This document shows positions 62,190 to 64,000 of a stretch of 64,000 nucleotides of DNA, in pieces (within the stretch, counting starts at the first letter, position 1; each line of letters begins with the position of its first letter). Below the pieces are notes generated by a model. That model searched no databases and was not told the DNA's origin. It saw only the letters and a program-made list of their open reading frames with translations. Where the stretch lies: positions 1 through 64,000 of the forward strand of contig JANQOE010000011.1 in NCBI GenBank assembly GCA_028279245.1, read 5' to 3'. The translations under genes were made by a program, and so were the position numbers. Source of the stretch: Alphaproteobacteria bacterium (GTDB lineage Bacteria; Pseudomonadota; Alphaproteobacteria; UBA6615).

Positions 62190-64000
62190 GTGAGCCGCCG
62201 GCGAGGCCGCCGTGATCGTCTACCCGAGCTAGAGCGAGCTGGCTGGCGCCGGGAGGGCGCGGCTATTCGTGCCCTGGCGCCATATCTCTGGCCGTCCGGT
62301 CAGATCGATATGAAAGTGCGGGTGGTGGCCGCGCTGGCGTTGCTGGTCGCCGCCAAGTTGGCGACCGTTTACGTGCCGATACTCTACAAGCTGGCGATCG
62401 ATGCGCTGACGGAAACCGGGCTGCCGGGCGACGCGGCGGTCGCGGTGACCGTGCCGATCGGGCTGATCCTCGGCTACGGTCTGGTGCGGGTGCTGAGCCA
62501 GGTGTTCGGTGAGCTGCGCGATTTCGTGTTCGCGCGGGTCGGCCAGCGGGCGATGCGGTCGATCGCCTTGAAGACCTTCCGGCACGTACACGCGCTGGCA
62601 CTGCGCTTTCACCTGGAGCGCCAAACGGGCGGTCTCAGCCGGGCGATCGAGCGTGGGATACGCGGGATCGATTTCCTGCTGCGCTTCATGCTGTTCAACA
62701 TCCTGCCGACCCTGGTCGAGATTGCGCTGGTCTGCGGGATCCTGTGGGCGTTGTTCAACGTCTGGTTCAGTCTGGTCACGCTGGTCACGATCCTCGGTTA
62801 CATCGCCTACACCCTGGTGGTCACGGAATGGCGGCTGAAGTTCCGCCGGGCGATGAACGAGTCCGACAGCGAGGCGAACACCAAGGCCATCGACAGTCTG
62901 CTGAACTACGAGACGGTCAAGTACTTCGGCAACGAGGATCACGAGGCCGACCGTTACGACAAGTCGCTGCAGGGGTATGAATCCGCTGCTGTACGCAGCC
63001 TCACCTCGCTGTCGCTGGTGAATATCGGGCAGGGTTTCATCATCGCCGGCGGGGCGACGGTCATCATGATCATGGCCGGTTTTGGCATCGCCAACGGCAC
63101 GATGACGGTCGGCGACTTCGTGCTGGTCAACACCTACCTGTTCCAACTCTATCAGCCGCTCAACTTCCTCGGCTTCGTCTATCGGGAGATCAAGCAGGCG
63201 CTGACCGACATGGAGTCGATGTTCCGGCTGCTGGGCGAGGAACGGGAGGTGGCGGACCAGGCTGACGCGGTGCCGCTGCAACTCAGTGACGGGGTGATCC
63301 GGTTCGAGAACGTTTCGTTCGGCTACGATGCACGGCGGCCGATCCTGCGGGACGTGAGTTTCGATGTGCCGGCGGGTCACACCGTGGCGATTGTCGGGCC
63401 GACCGGCGCCGGCAAATCGACGATCTCCCGCCTGTTGTTCCGGTTCTATGATGTCACCGATGGCCGCATCACGATCGACGGCCAGGATATCCGCGACATC
63501 ACCCAGGCCAGCCTGCGGCGGGCGATCGGCATCGTGCCCCAGGACACGGTGCTGTTTAACGACACGGTCTTCTACAACATCCAATACGGGCGGCCGGACG
63601 CGACGCCGGCGGAGGTGGAACAAGCCGCCCGCATGGCCCGGATCCACGACTTCGTTATGGGCACGCCAGATGGCTACAACACGAAAGTCGGCGAACGCGG
63701 TCTGAAGCTCTCAGGCGGTGAGAAACAGCGGGTGGCAATTGCGCGGACCATCCTGAAACAGCCGCAAATCCTGATGTTCGACGAAGCGACGTCGGCGCTC
63801 GATACGAACACGGAGAAGGAGATCCAGGAATCGCTGCGGGAGGTCTCCGCCAACCGAACGACCCTGGTGATCGCCCACCGCTTGTCGACGGTAATCAACG
63901 CGGACCAGATCATCGTGCTCGACCAGGGCCGGATCGTCGAACGCGGCAGCCATGTGGAACTGCTGTCCCGTGGCGGCCAATACGCGGCGCTGTGGGCGAG
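62190..64000 (+). CDS. Atm1-type ABC exporter (3' end outside window)
   Basis: Open from GTG 62190 (GGAGGGG upstream) to the window end, at least 603 residues. Six TM helices lie in about residues 50-340, including the Atm1/HMT1 hallmark ALALRFHLERQTGGLSRAIERG and LLNYETVKYFGNE. The ATPase has Walker A GPTGAGKSTISRLL, signature LKLSGGEKQRVAIART, Walker B QILMFDEATSAL and H-loop VIAHRLSTV. Atm1-family exporters move glutathione-linked or Fe-S-related compounds and protect from heavy metals. Only the last few residues of the gene can be missing. Confidence 0.92.
   Translation, partial: MSRRRGRRDRLPELERAGWRREGAAIRALAPYLWPSGQIDMKVRVVAALALLVAAKLATVYVPILYKLAIDALTETGLPGDAAVAVTVPIGLILGYGLVRVLSQVFGELRDFVFARVGQRAMRSIALKTFRHVHALALRFHLERQTGGLSRAIERGIRGIDFLLRFMLFNILPTLVEIALVCGILWALFNVWFSLVTLVTILGYIAYTLVVTEWRLKFRRAMNESDSEANTKAIDSLLNYETVKYFGNEDHEADRYDKSLQGYESAAVRSLTSLSLVNIGQGFIIAGGATVIMIMAGFGIANGTMTVGDFVLVNTYLFQLYQPLNFLGFVYREIKQALTDMESMFRLLGEEREVADQADAVPLQLSDGVIRFENVSFGYDARRPILRDVSFDVPAGHTVAIVGPTGAGKSTISRLLFRFYDVTDGRITIDGQDIRDITQASLRRAIGIVPQDTVLFNDTVFYNIQYGRPDATPAEVEQAARMARIHDFVMGTPDGYNTKVGERGLKLSGGEKQRVAIARTILKQPQILMFDEATSALDTNTEKEIQESLREVSANRTTLVIAHRLSTVINADQIIVLDQGRIVERGSHVELLSRGGQYAALWA

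Noticed and set aside
62229-63647. Long minus-strand open frame of 472 codons
   Set aside because: It is antisense to the Atm1-type exporter, is full of Arg, His, Gln and Asp as expected of a GC-rich shadow frame, and has no recognisable domain.
1-64000. tRNA, rRNA, CRISPR arrays, IS elements, phage genes, riboswitches
   Set aside because: Looked for by eye on both strands; no cloverleaf-type or regularly spaced repeat and no transposase, integrase or Cas-like protein was seen. A covariance-model search would be more sensitive.

Overview
The window looks like a chromosomal stretch of a GC-rich, free-living alphaproteobacterium, probably a Rhodospirillales-type or related marine/soil heterotroph. 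That placement is inference from gene content: TRAP and HisJ/BMP-type uptake systems, a CoxSLM molybdenum hydroxylase with CoxD/E/G helpers, BKACE, a YdbH-YnbE-YdbL set, and many GTG/TTG starts with short ATGA/GTGA overlaps. I see no rRNA, tRNA, CRISPR array, insertion sequence, phage gene or replication origin. About 58 genes are supported, plus four gene remnants.

Layout. 1-5.1 kb: the end of a Sel1-repeat protein, a decayed PQQ-propeller gene, and a complete polar amino-acid ABC importer (ATPase, binding protein, two permeases). 5.3-6.9 kb: a TadE/TadG pair. 7-22.5 kb: a large sugar/aldonic-acid catabolic block. It holds an aldose dehydrogenase-like AKR, an IlvD/Edd dehydratase, a BMP-type binding protein, a 2OG-Fe oxygenase, a complete TRAP transporter, a 3-hydroxyisobutyrate dehydrogenase-like reductase, an MhpD-like protein, KDGal kinase and KDPGal aldolase, glycerate kinase, a GST, an AraD1/FAH-family dehydratase and a 2-oxoglutarate-semialdehyde dehydrogenase-like ALDH. 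Together these could run a Weimberg-type pentose route to 2-oxoglutarate and a De Ley-Doudoroff route to pyruvate and triose phosphate.

22.5-31 kb: an acetyltransferase, a PhyH-HEAT fusion, a cold-shock protein, a nucleotidyltransferase-like protein, BKACE, an M20 deacylase, and a divergent ureide pair (allantoate amidohydrolase-like and PuuE-type allantoinase). 31-41.5 kb: a Tag glycosylase, a deacetylase/glycosyltransferase pair bounded on the far side by a deleted Tag copy, a response regulator plus hybrid histidine kinase, a glycine-zipper lipoprotein, and a compact operon of a heme-b/2Fe-2S/adenylate-cyclase fusion, a SAM hydrolase (DUF62) and a purine deaminase. An orphan FlgC-like protein and an M48 peptidase remnant follow.

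41.5-59.6 kb: the molybdenum hydroxylase region. A likely eight-gene operon runs ydbH-ynbE-ydbL-coxD-coxE-xdhC(N)-xdhC(C)-MoeA/MobA fusion. Next come coxS-coxL-coxM ending in a strong terminator, a secreted endonuclease/phosphatase-family protein, an ABC exporter, and coxG with a VOC-cupin-cupin protein. The AYRGAGR motif in CoxL marks it as form II, so the substrate may not be CO. 59.8-64 kb: a Na+/H+ antiporter-like carrier, a tandem universal stress protein, and an Atm1-type ABC exporter that runs off the end.

The observations most worth following are the redox-domain cyclase and its nucleotide-metabolism operon partners, a textbook terminator inside the first codons of dctQ, the PhyH-HEAT and VOC-cupin-cupin fusions, the orphan FlgC homologue, and the internally deleted Tag copy. 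No classical DNA-binding transcription factor is encoded anywhere in the 64 kb.
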